Positions 45,433 through 52,510 are shown, counted from the stretch's first letter. The stretch: DNA of 52,510 bases from Archaeoglobus sp. (GCA_017656505.1 JACDNU010000014.1:1-52510), one strand, 5' to 3'. Notes: generated by a model from the letters alone, not told the origin. Program-made: numbers and translations.

Positions 45433-46235
45433 CACAGAATATGAGATGGAAGATGACTCAAAAAATGCGTATAACGCAAAATCAGAAGATGATGTTGGTT
45501 AAAGACCTCAGTTTTTCCTACAACTCGAAAGAGGTTTTGAAAAAGATCAGTTTTGAAGTTAAAGAGGGTGAAATGGTCTTCATCATCGGCCCAAACGGTA
45601 GTGGAAAGTCAACCCTGCTCAAGTGCCTGAACGGGATTTTGAAAGGAAAGGGAGCTGTGTATATAGGCGAAATGGACGTGAGAAGACTCTCAAAAAGGGA
45701 GATTGCAAAAATCGTAGGGTATGTTCCTCAAAGGTGTGAGGTAAACCATCTGACGGTTTTTGATACGATCTTACTGGGCAGAAGACCACATATAGGATGG
45801 AACATCGAGCAGAGGGACATCGAGATGGTGAAAAAGGTTATAAGGCTCCTGAACCTTGAAAACCTCTCCTTCAGGCGCTTAACCCAGCTGAGCGGGGGAG
45901 AGCTTCAGATGGTTACAATAGCAAGGGCTTTAGCTCAGGAGCCAAAGATACTGCTTTTGGATGAGCCCACGAACAATCTCGACCTAAAAAATCAGATCGA
46001 AGTCATGAGAATTCTGGGTGAAATAGCAAGAAAGGAGGGAATTTCCGTAATAACGGCAATGCACGATCTGAATCTTGCTTCACTCTACGCTGATAGGATA
46101 ATAATGCTAAAGGACTCGAGAATCATCGCGATGGGTGGAACAGAGATCTTAACTACCGAGAACATTGAGAGGGTGTATGATGTCAGGGTGTCGATTCTTC
46201 AGCATGAAGGTAAACCGCTGATACTCCCAGCATGA
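45429..46235 (+). CDS. ABC transporter ATPase (FecE/BtuD type)
   Basis: 268 residues. Walker A G-P-N-G-S-G-K-S (54-61), Q-loop V-P-Q-R, signature L-S-G-G-E (no Q after it being typical), Walker B I-L-L-L-D-E-P and H-loop A-M-H-D-L are intact. The first 22 residues (rich in Met, Gln, Thr, Lys) are unusual and look like a repeat-derived extension; ATG 45489 or 45492 would start the protein closer to the normal fold. Powers the import operon. Confidence 0.94.
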   Translation: MTQNMRWKMTQKMRITQNQKMMLVKDLSFSYNSKEVLKKISFEVKEGEMVFIIGPNGSGKSTLLKCLNGILKGKGAVYIGEMDVRRLSKREIAKIVGYVPQRCEVNHLTVFDTILLGRRPHIGWNIEQRDIEMVKKVIRLLNLENLSFRRLTQLSGGELQMVTIARALAQEPKILLLDEPTNNLDLKNQIEVMRILGEIARKEGISVITAMHDLNLASLYADRIIMLKDSRIIAMGGTEILTTENIERVYDVRVSILQHEGKPLILPA

Positions 46236-46244
46236 GGGGGTAGA

Positions 46245-47324
46245 ATGACTGAGATACCTGAAATACCCGAAATACCTGAAATGCTTAATTTCCTGCTCAA
46301 GAATCCCAGAACTGATCCGAAACCGCTCATGGACATAATCGAAGAAGCATCGGATGGTTTCAGGAAAGTATGTGTGCTTAACACGGCAATAGAAGTGGGA
46401 ATTTTTGAAGAGCTAAAGTTGCCAAAAAGCATTGACGAGCTCTCAGAAACTCTGAAATGCGATAAAAAGCTGTTGTCAATTCTGTGTGAAGTTCTAAGAG
46501 ATTTGAATTTGGTATCAAAGCAGGGAGAGGTTTATCAAAACACGGAAATGGCAAACGAGTTTCTGACAAAAAATTCGGCGTATAGTCAAATCCCGTTCAT
46601 CGAGCACAGAATTAACAACCTCTCGCTCTGGCTTGAGCTTTCGGAGATTGTAAAGAAAGGGCCTATCAGAATGGAAGCAGAGAGATTTTTCTCGGACAGG
46701 GTTCTCGACTCAATCGCTCAGAACTCGTTGCTTGGTGAGATTCAGAGAACCGTAAGCATAGTTTCTTCATATCCAGAATTTAAGAAGGCCAGAAAATTGC
46801 TCGATTTGGGAGGTGGGCATGGGCTCTATTCGATAGCCTTTACAGCTCTAAACGAGAATCTGCACGCTTACGTTTTCGATCTCCCGCATGTCGTTTGGAA
46901 AACCAGAGAATACCTTCACAAATTTAAGGTGGAGAGGGTTGATGTTATTCCAGGAAACTTCTTCATCGACGAGCTTGGAGATGGATACGACTTGGTTTTC
47001 TCCTCCTATAACCCGGGTGGAAAAAAGGAGGAGCTGATCCCCAAGATATACTCGAGCTTGAATGCTAACGGTTTGTACGTCAACAAGCAGTATTTTCCCG
47101 ATAATGTCGAGGGCACTCAAAACAGGAGATACTCTCTCCTTGATCTGGAGTGGAACCTCTGGACATTTGATGGGATGAACAAGGGTGAAAAAGCGTATAC
47201 TTTCAAGAATGATCTGAGCTTGGCAGAGTACTTGAAAAAGCTGGAAGATGTGGGATTTAAGATTTTAGATGTGATAGGAATAAACAGAGATGATAAGATT
47301 ATTGTTGCGAAAAAGGTTCGATAA
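46245..47324 (+). CDS. SAM-dependent methyltransferase, O-methyltransferase-2-like
   Basis: 359 residues. A winged-helix dimerisation part (about 40-110) precedes a Rossmann methyltransferase with the SAM loop L-L-D-L-G-G-G-H-G (185-193) and V-F-D-L-P-H-V. This is the layout of plant-like O-methyltransferases and related archaeal enzymes; the usual catalytic His-Asp pair is not evident, so the acceptor is open. It follows the ATPase by nine bases, last in the import operon: it may modify the imported ligand or make the chelator. The N-terminus repeats E-I-P-E-I-P-E-I-P, from a tandem 9-nt repeat. Confidence 0.88.
   Translation: MTEIPEIPEIPEMLNFLLKNPRTDPKPLMDIIEEASDGFRKVCVLNTAIEVGIFEELKLPKSIDELSETLKCDKKLLSILCEVLRDLNLVSKQGEVYQNTEMANEFLTKNSAYSQIPFIEHRINNLSLWLELSEIVKKGPIRMEAERFFSDRVLDSIAQNSLLGEIQRTVSIVSSYPEFKKARKLLDLGGGHGLYSIAFTALNENLHAYVFDLPHVVWKTREYLHKFKVERVDVIPGNFFIDELGDGYDLVFSSYNPGGKKEELIPKIYSSLNANGLYVNKQYFPDNVEGTQNRRYSLLDLEWNLWTFDGMNKGEKAYTFKNDLSLAEYLKKLEDVGFKILDVIGINRDDKIIVAKKVR
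46251..46283 (+). repeat. In-frame tandem 9-nt repeat at the methyltransferase N-terminus
   Basis: GAAATACCT-like units are repeated three to four times, encoding E-I-P repeats directly after the start codon. Confidence 0.8.
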
Positions 47325-47415
47325 AGGCTCGACAAGGGTTGAATTTGATAAAGGTTGAATTCGGTAAAGGTTGAATTTTGAATTGGTTGAATTACTTTAA
47401 GATTGAATTGTTGGG
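47325..47415 (+). repeat. Degenerate GGTTGAATT repeats after the methyltransferase gene
   Basis: Imperfect copies of AAAGGTTGAATT and TTGAATT fill the gap after the operon. No open frame or RNA fold is evident. They look like slippage products. Confidence 0.7.
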
Positions 47416-47535
47416 TTAGTTAAAAGCCTAACAGCCTCATTCGGCTACTTAATCGAAAGCGATGTCGATCCTTTGATGTGTCAACGATCTAACCAGTAGC
47501 CCAAGGTTTTTATTTCTTACATGAAATCAGAAAGC

Positions 47536-48393
47536 ATGGATTCTCTTGGTGAAAGCGATAAGATTGGTTACGTGGTTCAATCTATAAAAGAAGGTATCAC
47601 CCTTTTCATTAAAAATTTGCAGCTTGTGATTCCTGTTCTTGCTGTGATGATCCTCAGTTACTTTCTTATCGTTTTTGCGGTTTTGGCAATAATTCCAGCA
47701 GAGAAAGTCGAAGAAATAATGGAGAAGTATGGTGCAAATATAACAAGTTCTGAAAAAGTTGGAGAGGAGGTTTTAAAGGAATTCTCGGACTATCTAACCA
47801 AAAATATTACCCGCACAATTTCAGTTTTCATACTTTTTGGACTTGCAGTATTCGTTCTCCAAGAATTCAATACTGCTGGACTCGCTGCCTCTTCGCTTGA
47901 AATCTCTAAAGGAGGTTCGGTGAGCATTTCGAATTTTCTTGAGAAAGCTTTCATCTACACCCTTCGAATGGTGCAGGTGGATTTACTTGCCATCCTAATG
48001 GCATTAGCGGTATCGTTCCCGCTAATTCTCCTTTTTTACCTCTCACAAAATCTTGCCTTCGAGATAGCACTCTCACCCGTTCTTATCTTGGTAATTCTGA
48101 TAACAACTTTCGCAAGATTTTATGCTCTCCAAGACTTTGGAATTTTTGATTCATTTGCAAACGGTACAAGATTCTTTTTTAAAAATATTTTAGCGATTCT
48201 CCTCCTCTTTTTCAGCTGGTTTGTGATTTCTTTCCCTTTAATCTCACTTTCTTTTCTTTTTCCTCCGCTGATTTTTTTCTGGCCAGCTTTGTTGCTTCTG
48301 TTCTACCTTCTGCTGGCAAAATTTTACGTTTTAGTGAGTAAAGCTGAGAGTAAAGCTGAAGAAGATGAAAAAGCTGGAAAAGCTGAAAGCTGA
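47536..48393 (+). CDS. Six-helix membrane protein of unknown function
   Basis: 285 residues from ATG 47536, which lies 26 nt after a GTTTTTATTT box (47506-47515); an ATG at 47521 is closer to the box than expected. About six transmembrane helices, with a 40-residue charged loop after the first (E-K-V-E-E-I-M-E-K-Y-G). This resembles archaeal DUF4013/DUF7847-like integral proteins, whose function is not known. The C-terminus consists of K-A-E-S-K-A-E-like repeats of slippage origin. It is convergent with the RNase P RNA gene. Confidence 0.75.
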   Translation: MDSLGESDKIGYVVQSIKEGITLFIKNLQLVIPVLAVMILSYFLIVFAVLAIIPAEKVEEIMEKYGANITSSEKVGEEVLKEFSDYLTKNITRTISVFILFGLAVFVLQEFNTAGLAASSLEISKGGSVSISNFLEKAFIYTLRMVQVDLLAILMALAVSFPLILLFYLSQNLAFEIALSPVLILVILITTFARFYALQDFGIFDSFANGTRFFFKNILAILLLFFSWFVISFPLISLSFLFPPLIFFWPALLLLFYLLLAKFYVLVSKAESKAEEDEKAGKAES

Positions 48394-48427
48394 AAAAGCT
48401 AAAGAACTCGGGAAAGGTGGAGAATCA

Positions 48428-48673
48428 GGGGAGTGGCGGTAGTAAGCCCCCTTCTGTTCCGGCGGCATCAGTCTGAGCGCCAAAGCTTGCACCGGCGGGG
48501 TCGGAACGTTTCATCCCGCATGGGTGATCTCGGCTACGCTTCATCGCATTACCCCATGCGGGTCTCGTTTCTGTTCCGGAGCCATGCCTCTCGGCACAGT
48601 GCCTTGCGGCACTCCGCCTTTAATGGTGGGGGGACTTTCCTCCTCAACGGTCAGCCGCCCACCGCCTCTCCCC
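48428..48673 (-). ncRNA. rnpB: RNase P RNA (small archaeal, type M-like)
   Basis: The catalytic RNA that trims tRNA 5' leaders. On the minus strand the 5' part has GAGGAAAGTCC (complement of 48632-48642) and the 3' part ACAGAAGGGGGCTTA (complement of 48443-48457), the universal CR-I and CR-V elements that form P4. The ends pair as P1: GGGGAG-A-GGCGGT with ACCGCC-A-CTCCCC, 12 base pairs with one A-A mismatch. At 246 nt it is short, as in the type M RNAs of Methanococci and Archaeoglobus, which lack some helices. The region is GC-rich against AT-rich flanks. The exact ends could differ by a few bases. Confidence 0.93.
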
Positions 48674-48693
48674 TAACTATCTAATCCTGATAG

Positions 48694-48703
48694 GATTATA
48701 TCA
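48694..48703 (-). promoter_or_regulatory. TATA box of the RNase P RNA gene
   Basis: On the minus strand TGATATAATC is centred 26 nt before the first base of the P1 helix at 48673, which supports the 5' end chosen for the RNA. Confidence 0.6.
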
Positions 48704-48740
48704 TTTATGGTAAAGAGTGATCATTCGTTTACAGTTTAAT

Positions 48741-49505
48741 TTACAGTTTATTCCATAATTCTATCAGCTTATCTCTGGCAAGCAGAACGTAATCCCTGTC
48801 CCTCGAGAAAACTTCAAGAGTTATCGTTCCGTCATAGTATTTCTTTAGAAGTTTCAAGATCTTCTCCCACTCGATGCTCCCGCAGCCTAAAGGAAGATGC
48901 AGATCTCTGGATTTATTGTTATCATGGAGGTGGACGTGCTTCAGCCTAGCATGGAATTTCTTGATGAAATCCTCCGGTTTTCTTCCGTAGAGGCTTGTAT
49001 GGCCTATGTCGAGGTGCAGATAGAGCTCAGGAATTGCTTTTAAAATCGAAGAGATGTTCTTCACCGTATCAAACCTAGTATCCAAAGGTTCTAGCATTAG
49101 TTTGATCCCAAATTCCTTTGCTTCTTCTACAAGCTTCTTTAAAGTTTCAATCTGGAATTTCACACCTTCTTTATCGGTAAAAAGCCCGCCAGGCCAGTTT
49201 GCATGGATGTTGACGTATTCCACTCCAAGTTCTGCGAAGGTTCGAAAATACCTTTTCAGCTCAGCAATGCAAGCACTCCTCAACGCTTTAACGGGAGAGC
49301 CAATGGGCATGTACCATGCGGTGTGGCCTACTATACCAAGATCGTATTTTTCAAGAAGTTCTCTCGTTTTATTGACATCAACCTTCTCAGGAGTAGCCAT
49401 ATCTTCCTCCAAGAAAAGGTCCACGAAATCGAAGCCGTTCTTTCCGATCCACTCTATTTCCTTGAGTAAATTTCTCCTTGGATGGTTTGGGAAGCCAATT
49501 TCCAT
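48741..49505 (-). CDS. Xylose-isomerase-like TIM-barrel protein
   Basis: 254 residues of the AP-endonuclease-2 / sugar-phosphate isomerase superfamily. Metal ligands appear in L-M-L-E-P-L, H-L-D-I-G-H-T, H-V-H-L-H-D-N and T-L-E-V-F. These enzymes act as isomerases, epimerases or endonuclease IV-like nucleases; the short length and N-terminus favour a sugar or small-molecule isomerase, but the substrate is unknown. Stand-alone minus-strand gene. Confidence 0.87.
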   Translation of the reverse strand: MEIGFPNHPRRNLLKEIEWIGKNGFDFVDLFLEEDMATPEKVDVNKTRELLEKYDLGIVGHTAWYMPIGSPVKALRSACIAELKRYFRTFAELGVEYVNIHANWPGGLFTDKEGVKFQIETLKKLVEEAKEFGIKLMLEPLDTRFDTVKNISSILKAIPELYLHLDIGHTSLYGRKPEDFIKKFHARLKHVHLHDNNKSRDLHLPLGCGSIEWEKILKLLKKYYDGTITLEVFSRDRDYVLLARDKLIELWNKL

Positions 49506-49561
49506 GAGTGTTGGTGTGAGTTATTAGGTATAAATTTGCTGCTTTTTTGATTTTTAGCTTC

Positions 49562-50728
49562 CTATTTTACCAGCCTTTGTAGTTCCTTTACGAATTTATC
49601 CACATCCTCTTCATTGTTGTAAACGTGCACAGAAACCCTCAATCCCTCTCCTCTCGCAGAAACAATGACATTTTCCTTGTACAATTTTTGGACGGCCTCT
49701 TCTGCGTTCTTCCATTTTATTACAGTAATCCCCGATCTGTGTTTCTTCTCCAAAGGAGACACGATTTCTAGTTTTACCGTTCCTTCTGATCCTCCCAATT
49801 CTCTCAATTCTTTTAATTCTTCTAATTCTTCCAATTTTTCCACCAAATAGTCTCCTAGCTCGTAGATTCTCCTTTCAACCCTTCTTTTTCCAATCTTATC
49901 TAGCAAATCCAGAGATCCACCTAAAGCGAAGATGTTTGGGAAATGTGGACATCCGATCTCGAAAGCTGAAGCTTCCTCTTTCAAATCCAACTTTTTGTTG
50001 TCCATCTGGAATGGATCTTTCACGCTTTGCCAACCAGCAATTGGATAAGCTTTGCCAAGCCATTTTTTGTCCACAAAAAGAACTCCTATGCCGTATCCTG
50101 CCATAGGCCATTTCAGGCCTGAAAAAACGAGGAAATCGATGTTGGATTTCTCAACATCTATCTGCATCGCCCCAGCTGACTGGGTTGCGTTAACGACGAA
50201 GACCAATCCCTTTTCTTCACATAACTTCCCCAATTCAACCAGATCATGCTTGAACCCGGTTTTGTATTGAACATGGCTTGTTACTAGGATTTTTGTTTTT
50301 GGTGTGATATTTTTCTTGATTTCATCAATCGAATAGACTGCGTTTTTTGCCTTGACAAAACGAAGCTCATAGCCGAGGTTCAGCCATGGAAGAGTTGAAG
50401 AGGGAAATTCGTCGTCCATAGTTACAACCTCGCATCCGCCAAAGTCCTCTTTTAAAATGCTGGCAACCAGATTCATTCCTTGGGATGTGTTCTGCGTAAA
50501 GGCTATTTCAGCCTTGGTTGCGGAGATTAATTCTGCAGTTTTCTTTCGAGTTCTTTCACGCTTTTCCAACCATTCATCCCATGGTAGGTCGCCTTCAGTT
50601 AGCATTCGCTCGTAGAAAGCTTTTGCATCGTTAGCAGCTGAAATGGGAAGTGGTGAAGCCTCTGCTGCATTGAGGTAGACGAACCTCTCCGTTGCGGGGA
50701 AAAGTCTCCTTACCTCATCCCACTCCAT
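49562..50728 (-). CDS. Class V aminotransferase-fold PLP protein, atypical
   Basis: 388 residues. Overall pattern of cysteine desulfurase / isopenicillin N epimerase-like enzymes: T-Q-N-T-S-Q-G-M-N (phosphate cradle), V-T-S-H-V-Q-Y-K-T-G, and the PLP lysine K206 in F-S-G-L-K-W-P. Two departures: the aspartate that normally holds the PLP ring nitrogen is Asn180 (F-V-V-N-A-T-Q-S-A-G), and the desulfurase cysteine loop is absent. So it is probably not a sulfur donor; an epimerase, lyase or inactive relative is possible. A Leu/Glu-rich repeat (L-E-E-L-E-E-L-K-E-L-R-E-L) is an added insert. Confidence 0.85.
   Translation of the reverse strand: MEWDEVRRLFPATERFVYLNAAEASPLPISAANDAKAFYERMLTEGDLPWDEWLEKRERTRKKTAELISATKAEIAFTQNTSQGMNLVASILKEDFGGCEVVTMDDEFPSSTLPWLNLGYELRFVKAKNAVYSIDEIKKNITPKTKILVTSHVQYKTGFKHDLVELGKLCEEKGLVFVVNATQSAGAMQIDVEKSNIDFLVFSGLKWPMAGYGIGVLFVDKKWLGKAYPIAGWQSVKDPFQMDNKKLDLKEEASAFEIGCPHFPNIFALGGSLDLLDKIGKRRVERRIYELGDYLVEKLEELEELKELRELGGSEGTVKLEIVSPLEKKHRSGITVIKWKNAEEAVQKLYKENVIVSARGEGLRVSVHVYNNEEDVDKFVKELQRLVK
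49798..49843 (+). repeat. In-frame tandem 9-nt repeat in the aminotransferase gene
   Basis: Near-copies of TCAATTCTT/TCTAATTCT run head to tail and code for the Leu/Glu/Lys insert on the minus strand. Confidence 0.75.
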
Positions 50729-50785
50729 TACAGGAATACATCAACCGTATTTATATTTTTATAGTCCTTTTCGTTTAAATCAAAA

Positions 50786-51352
50786 TCAAAGATTTCTCAG
50801 GAAATTTTCTCTGGTTATAGCAACATCATACCTGTATTCTGCTTTTCCACCCTCTTTTTCTTTTATTTTGGAAATTATTTCGTATCCTACTTTTTCGAAT
50901 GCTTTCAGACTTCCAATGTTGTAATCTGCAATATCGCATCCAAAAATCATATCAGCTTTCTCTCTCAGAAAACCAAATTCCGTGAGCAGTCTAATGACCT
51001 CGCTTCCAATTCCTTGGCTCCAGTATTCCTTCTCCCCAATCACCAAATCAATTCGACGGCAGTCTGCATCGGGATACTTTCGGAGAATTCTTTCCAAATT
51101 CATCTTCTGAAGCCAGCATTCACCAATTGGTTTAGTATCTGCTTCTATAATGAAACAATAAGCCTTCTCACATACCGAGCGATATATTTCTCGAACTTGG
51201 TTTGGTGTATATTCACTTACATCACTTCCCTCTGAATAGTAAAGGACTTCTGGATCGGTATTCCATTTAATTAAAAGATCCCAGTCTTCCTCTGTCAAAG
51301 GACGTAGTTTGATCTCTTTGCCTTGGGGGGTTTTGCTTTTTAGCACAAACAT
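50786..51352 (-). CDS. GNAT-family N-acetyltransferase
   Basis: 188 residues. The fold begins I-K-L-R-P-L-T-E-E-D-W-D-L-L-I-K-W-N, typical of RimJ/RimL and aminoglycoside 6'-acetyltransferase-like proteins. The acetyl-CoA loop is in Y-W-S-Q-G-I-G-S-E-V-I, and N-I-G-S-L-K-A-F-E-K-V-G-Y-E is the usual C-terminal block. Acceptor unknown: protein N-terminus, polyamine or small molecule. Divergent from the radical SAM gene. Confidence 0.9.
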   Translation of the reverse strand: MFVLKSKTPQGKEIKLRPLTEEDWDLLIKWNTDPEVLYYSEGSDVSEYTPNQVREIYRSVCEKAYCFIIEADTKPIGECWLQKMNLERILRKYPDADCRRIDLVIGEKEYWSQGIGSEVIRLLTEFGFLREKADMIFGCDIADYNIGSLKAFEKVGYEIISKIKEKEGGKAEYRYDVAITRENFLRNL

Positions 51353-51495
51353 TGTGTTTCATTTTAATGGTAATTTTATCACCACTCTTTTGTTACTTTT
51401 GGTCTTGGTTAAAGCAGTTAAAATCCGAAAATCAAATTTTCGTATTCAGCTATATTCAACAAGTATTTATTCTGTCCGCTGTAACAAACCAACCG

Positions 51496-52362
51496 ATGAG
51501 ATACGAAGAACCCCTATTTCGCCCTCCAAGCGAGGCATACAGTCTAATAATTCAGGCGACGATAGGTTGCTCCCACAACAAATGCACTTTCTGCGGGATG
51601 TATCGCGGAAAGAGGTTCAGGATAAGGGATATTGATGAGATAAAGGAAGATATTCTCCTATCTAAAGAGTACTATGGAGAAGTGAGGAGAATTTTTCTAG
51701 CAGACGGAAATGCCCTTGCAATGCCAACAGATCAGCTTCTCGAGATTTTAGATTTTGCATACGCAATCTATCCCGAGCTTGAGAGGGTTAGTGCATATGC
51801 AGGGCCTCTTGACTTGTTAAAAAAGGGCGATGATGAGATAAGAGAGCTAAGAAAGCGCGGCTTAAAGTTGCTTTATCTCGGTGTTGAGACAGGTGACAGT
51901 GAGCTTCTTAAAAAGATCAGGAAGGGTGTCTCGGCTGAAGAGATGGTAGAGGCTGGAAGAAAGGCAATAAGGAACGGAATACAGCTCTCTGTCACTATTC
52001 TGATAGGTCTTGGAGGGAAAGAAGGATCCTTTAGGCATGCAAAGGAGACTGCCAAGGTTATAAACGAAATGGAGCCCCATTATACGGCGGCGTTAACCTT
52101 AATCCTGATTCCAGGCACACCTCTCCATAAAGAATACGAAAGAGGTCTGTTTAAACCTCTGGACAAGCTTGAAACCCTTCAAGAATTGAGATGGCTGATA
52201 GAAGACATAGATTGCAGAACGATCTTCAGAAGCAATCATGCTTCGAACTATCTGCCAATAAAGGGAAATCTTCCCGAGGATAAGGAGAAAATTCTGAAGA
52301 TTATCGATTACTCGATGAGGAATCCGGAGGTTCTGAGGCCTGAGTTTCTGAGGGGGCTTTGA
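51496..52362 (+). CDS. Radical SAM protein with C-x4-C-x2-C cluster motif
   Basis: 288 residues from ATG 51496 (the open frame runs back to 51352, but the extension is not protein-like). The cluster cysteines are Cys25, Cys30 and Cys33 in G-C-S-H-N-K-C-T-F-C-G, one residue longer than the usual C-x3-C-x2-C. Further radical SAM marks: F-L-A-D-G-N-A, V-S-A-Y-A-G-P, L-Y-L-G-V-E-T-G and I-L-I-G-L-G-G. This subfamily is widespread and poorly characterised; the reaction is unknown. An AAGTATTTAT box (51461-51470) lies about 30 nt before the start. Confidence 0.9.
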   Translation: MRYEEPLFRPPSEAYSLIIQATIGCSHNKCTFCGMYRGKRFRIRDIDEIKEDILLSKEYYGEVRRIFLADGNALAMPTDQLLEILDFAYAIYPELERVSAYAGPLDLLKKGDDEIRELRKRGLKLLYLGVETGDSELLKKIRKGVSAEEMVEAGRKAIRNGIQLSVTILIGLGGKEGSFRHAKETAKVINEMEPHYTAALTLILIPGTPLHKEYERGLFKPLDKLETLQELRWLIEDIDCRTIFRSNHASNYLPIKGNLPEDKEKILKIIDYSMRNPEVLRPEFLRGL

Positions 52363-52376
52363 ACCGGAGATTTGTC

Positions 52377-52396
52377 CATGTCTTTGTTTAGACATG
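52377..52396. repeat. Perfect hairpin after the radical SAM gene
   Basis: CATGTCT-TTGTTT-AGACATG has 7-bp arms and a 6-nt loop, 14 nt past the radical SAM stop. It may be an RNA hairpin or an operator for what follows. Confidence 0.5.
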
Positions 52397-52510
52397 TTGG
52401 GCTTCCATCCGTTCTATCCCCCCTATCCATTTGGGTTTTGGTATTTTAGGGGCGGAAAGCCTATTGAATTAACTAAACACCATAAACCTGAAACGGAGCC
52501 CAATAAGTGA
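52394..52510 (+). CDS. Possible 38-residue aromatic-rich small protein
   Basis: An ATG in the right arm of the hairpin opens a 38-codon frame that ends with TGA exactly at the window edge. The product starts M-L-G-F-H-P-F-Y-P-P-Y-P-F-G-F-W-Y-F and ends in a charged tail. Such Phe/Tyr/Pro/Trp-rich composition is not random-looking, but no ribosome site is near. A different 23-codon frame from ATG 52378 has a better-placed GGAGA. Coding status is uncertain. Confidence 0.3.
   Translation: MLGFHPFYPPYPFGFWYFRGGKPIELTKHHKPETEPNK

Noticed and set aside
48433-48684. An 83-codon plus-strand frame
   Set aside because: It covers the RNase P RNA gene; its Arg/His/Ser-rich product is a by-product of the GC-rich RNA.
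49562-50728. Calling the class V protein a cysteine desulfurase (SufS/IscS)
   Set aside because: The catalytic cysteine loop is absent and the PLP aspartate is replaced by asparagine.
52397-52510. Terminal inverted repeats of an insertion sequence
   Set aside because: The TTGGGCT/AGCCCAA pairs lie within about 110 bp with no transposase and have unequal arms.
1-52510. CRISPR arrays, integrase or prophage genes
   Set aside because: No regularly spaced repeats, cas genes, integrases, transposases or att-like duplications at the tRNA were seen.

Overview
The window is a contiguous stretch of a euryarchaeal chromosome. Evidence for this includes leaderless promoters (a TATA-like box 25-28 nt before the start codon), GGAGGTG ribosome sites inside operons, an intron-containing tRNA-Asn, archaeal CoA synthesis (pantoate kinase), archaeal FBP aldolase/phosphatase, XPD helicase, an HdrA-MvhD fusion and a small RNase P RNA of the kind known from Methanococci and Archaeoglobus. 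The gene mix (heterodisulfide-reductase-like proteins without methanogenesis genes, acetyl-CoA synthetase with an acetate-type symporter, FmdE, orphan dihydrolipoamide dehydrogenase) points to the Archaeoglobales. Ferroglobus or a low-GC Archaeoglobus would fit, but this is an inference.

Layout. 1-1.5 kb: a frameshifted MFS transporter and tRNA-Asn. 1.6-4.3 kb: a small basic protein, then a four-gene operon (roadblock/LC7 protein, exported coiled-coil protein, MinD-like ATPase, small membrane coiled-coil protein) that looks like an undescribed membrane positioning or polarity system. 4.3-17.2 kb: mostly housekeeping genes on the minus strand (XPD, phosphodiesterase, THUMP protein, UPF0282, aspartate kinase, DHH nuclease, TruA, phospholipid synthase, Lrp-type regulator with a cysteine cluster), interrupted on the plus strand by TrpB2, a cysteine-rich lipoprotein and a thioredoxin-like protein. 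17.4-23.2 kb: one minus-strand run, hdrA-mvhD fusion > 8-cluster polyferredoxin > coaBC > pantoate kinase. 23.4-33.6 kb: SerB, VapBC, FBP aldolase/phosphatase, EamA transporter, KaiC-like ATPase, TatD hydrolase, a second MFS gene broken by two frameshifts, a Lpd-like flavoprotein and HemD.

33.7-41.7 kb holds an acetate module on the minus strand: acs > DUF4212 > Na+/solute symporter > CBS-DUF294 protein > cNMP/CBS/DUF294 protein > DEDDh exonuclease. A ribbon-helix-helix regulator is divergently transcribed from it across an AT-rich intergenic region with inverted repeats. Gene sets like this are known beside acetate uptake genes in proteobacteria; here the two DUF294 proteins appear to be one with an intact and one with a degenerate nucleotidyltransferase site.

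42.5-47.3 kb is a plus-strand operon of FmdE-like protein, FecB/BtuF-type lipoprotein, BtuC-type permease, ATPase and a SAM methyltransferase: probably uptake of a metal or metal complex. After a membrane protein, the minus strand carries the RNase P RNA (48.4-48.7 kb), easily missed because spurious reading frames cover it. The window ends with a TIM-barrel isomerase, an unusual class V aminotransferase, a GNAT acetyltransferase and a radical SAM protein.

Two window-wide patterns stand out. Short tandem repeats of 7-13 nt occur at many gene ends and inside loops of otherwise normal proteins. All three frameshifts seen fall in or near homopolymers of two MFS transporter genes and nowhere else.
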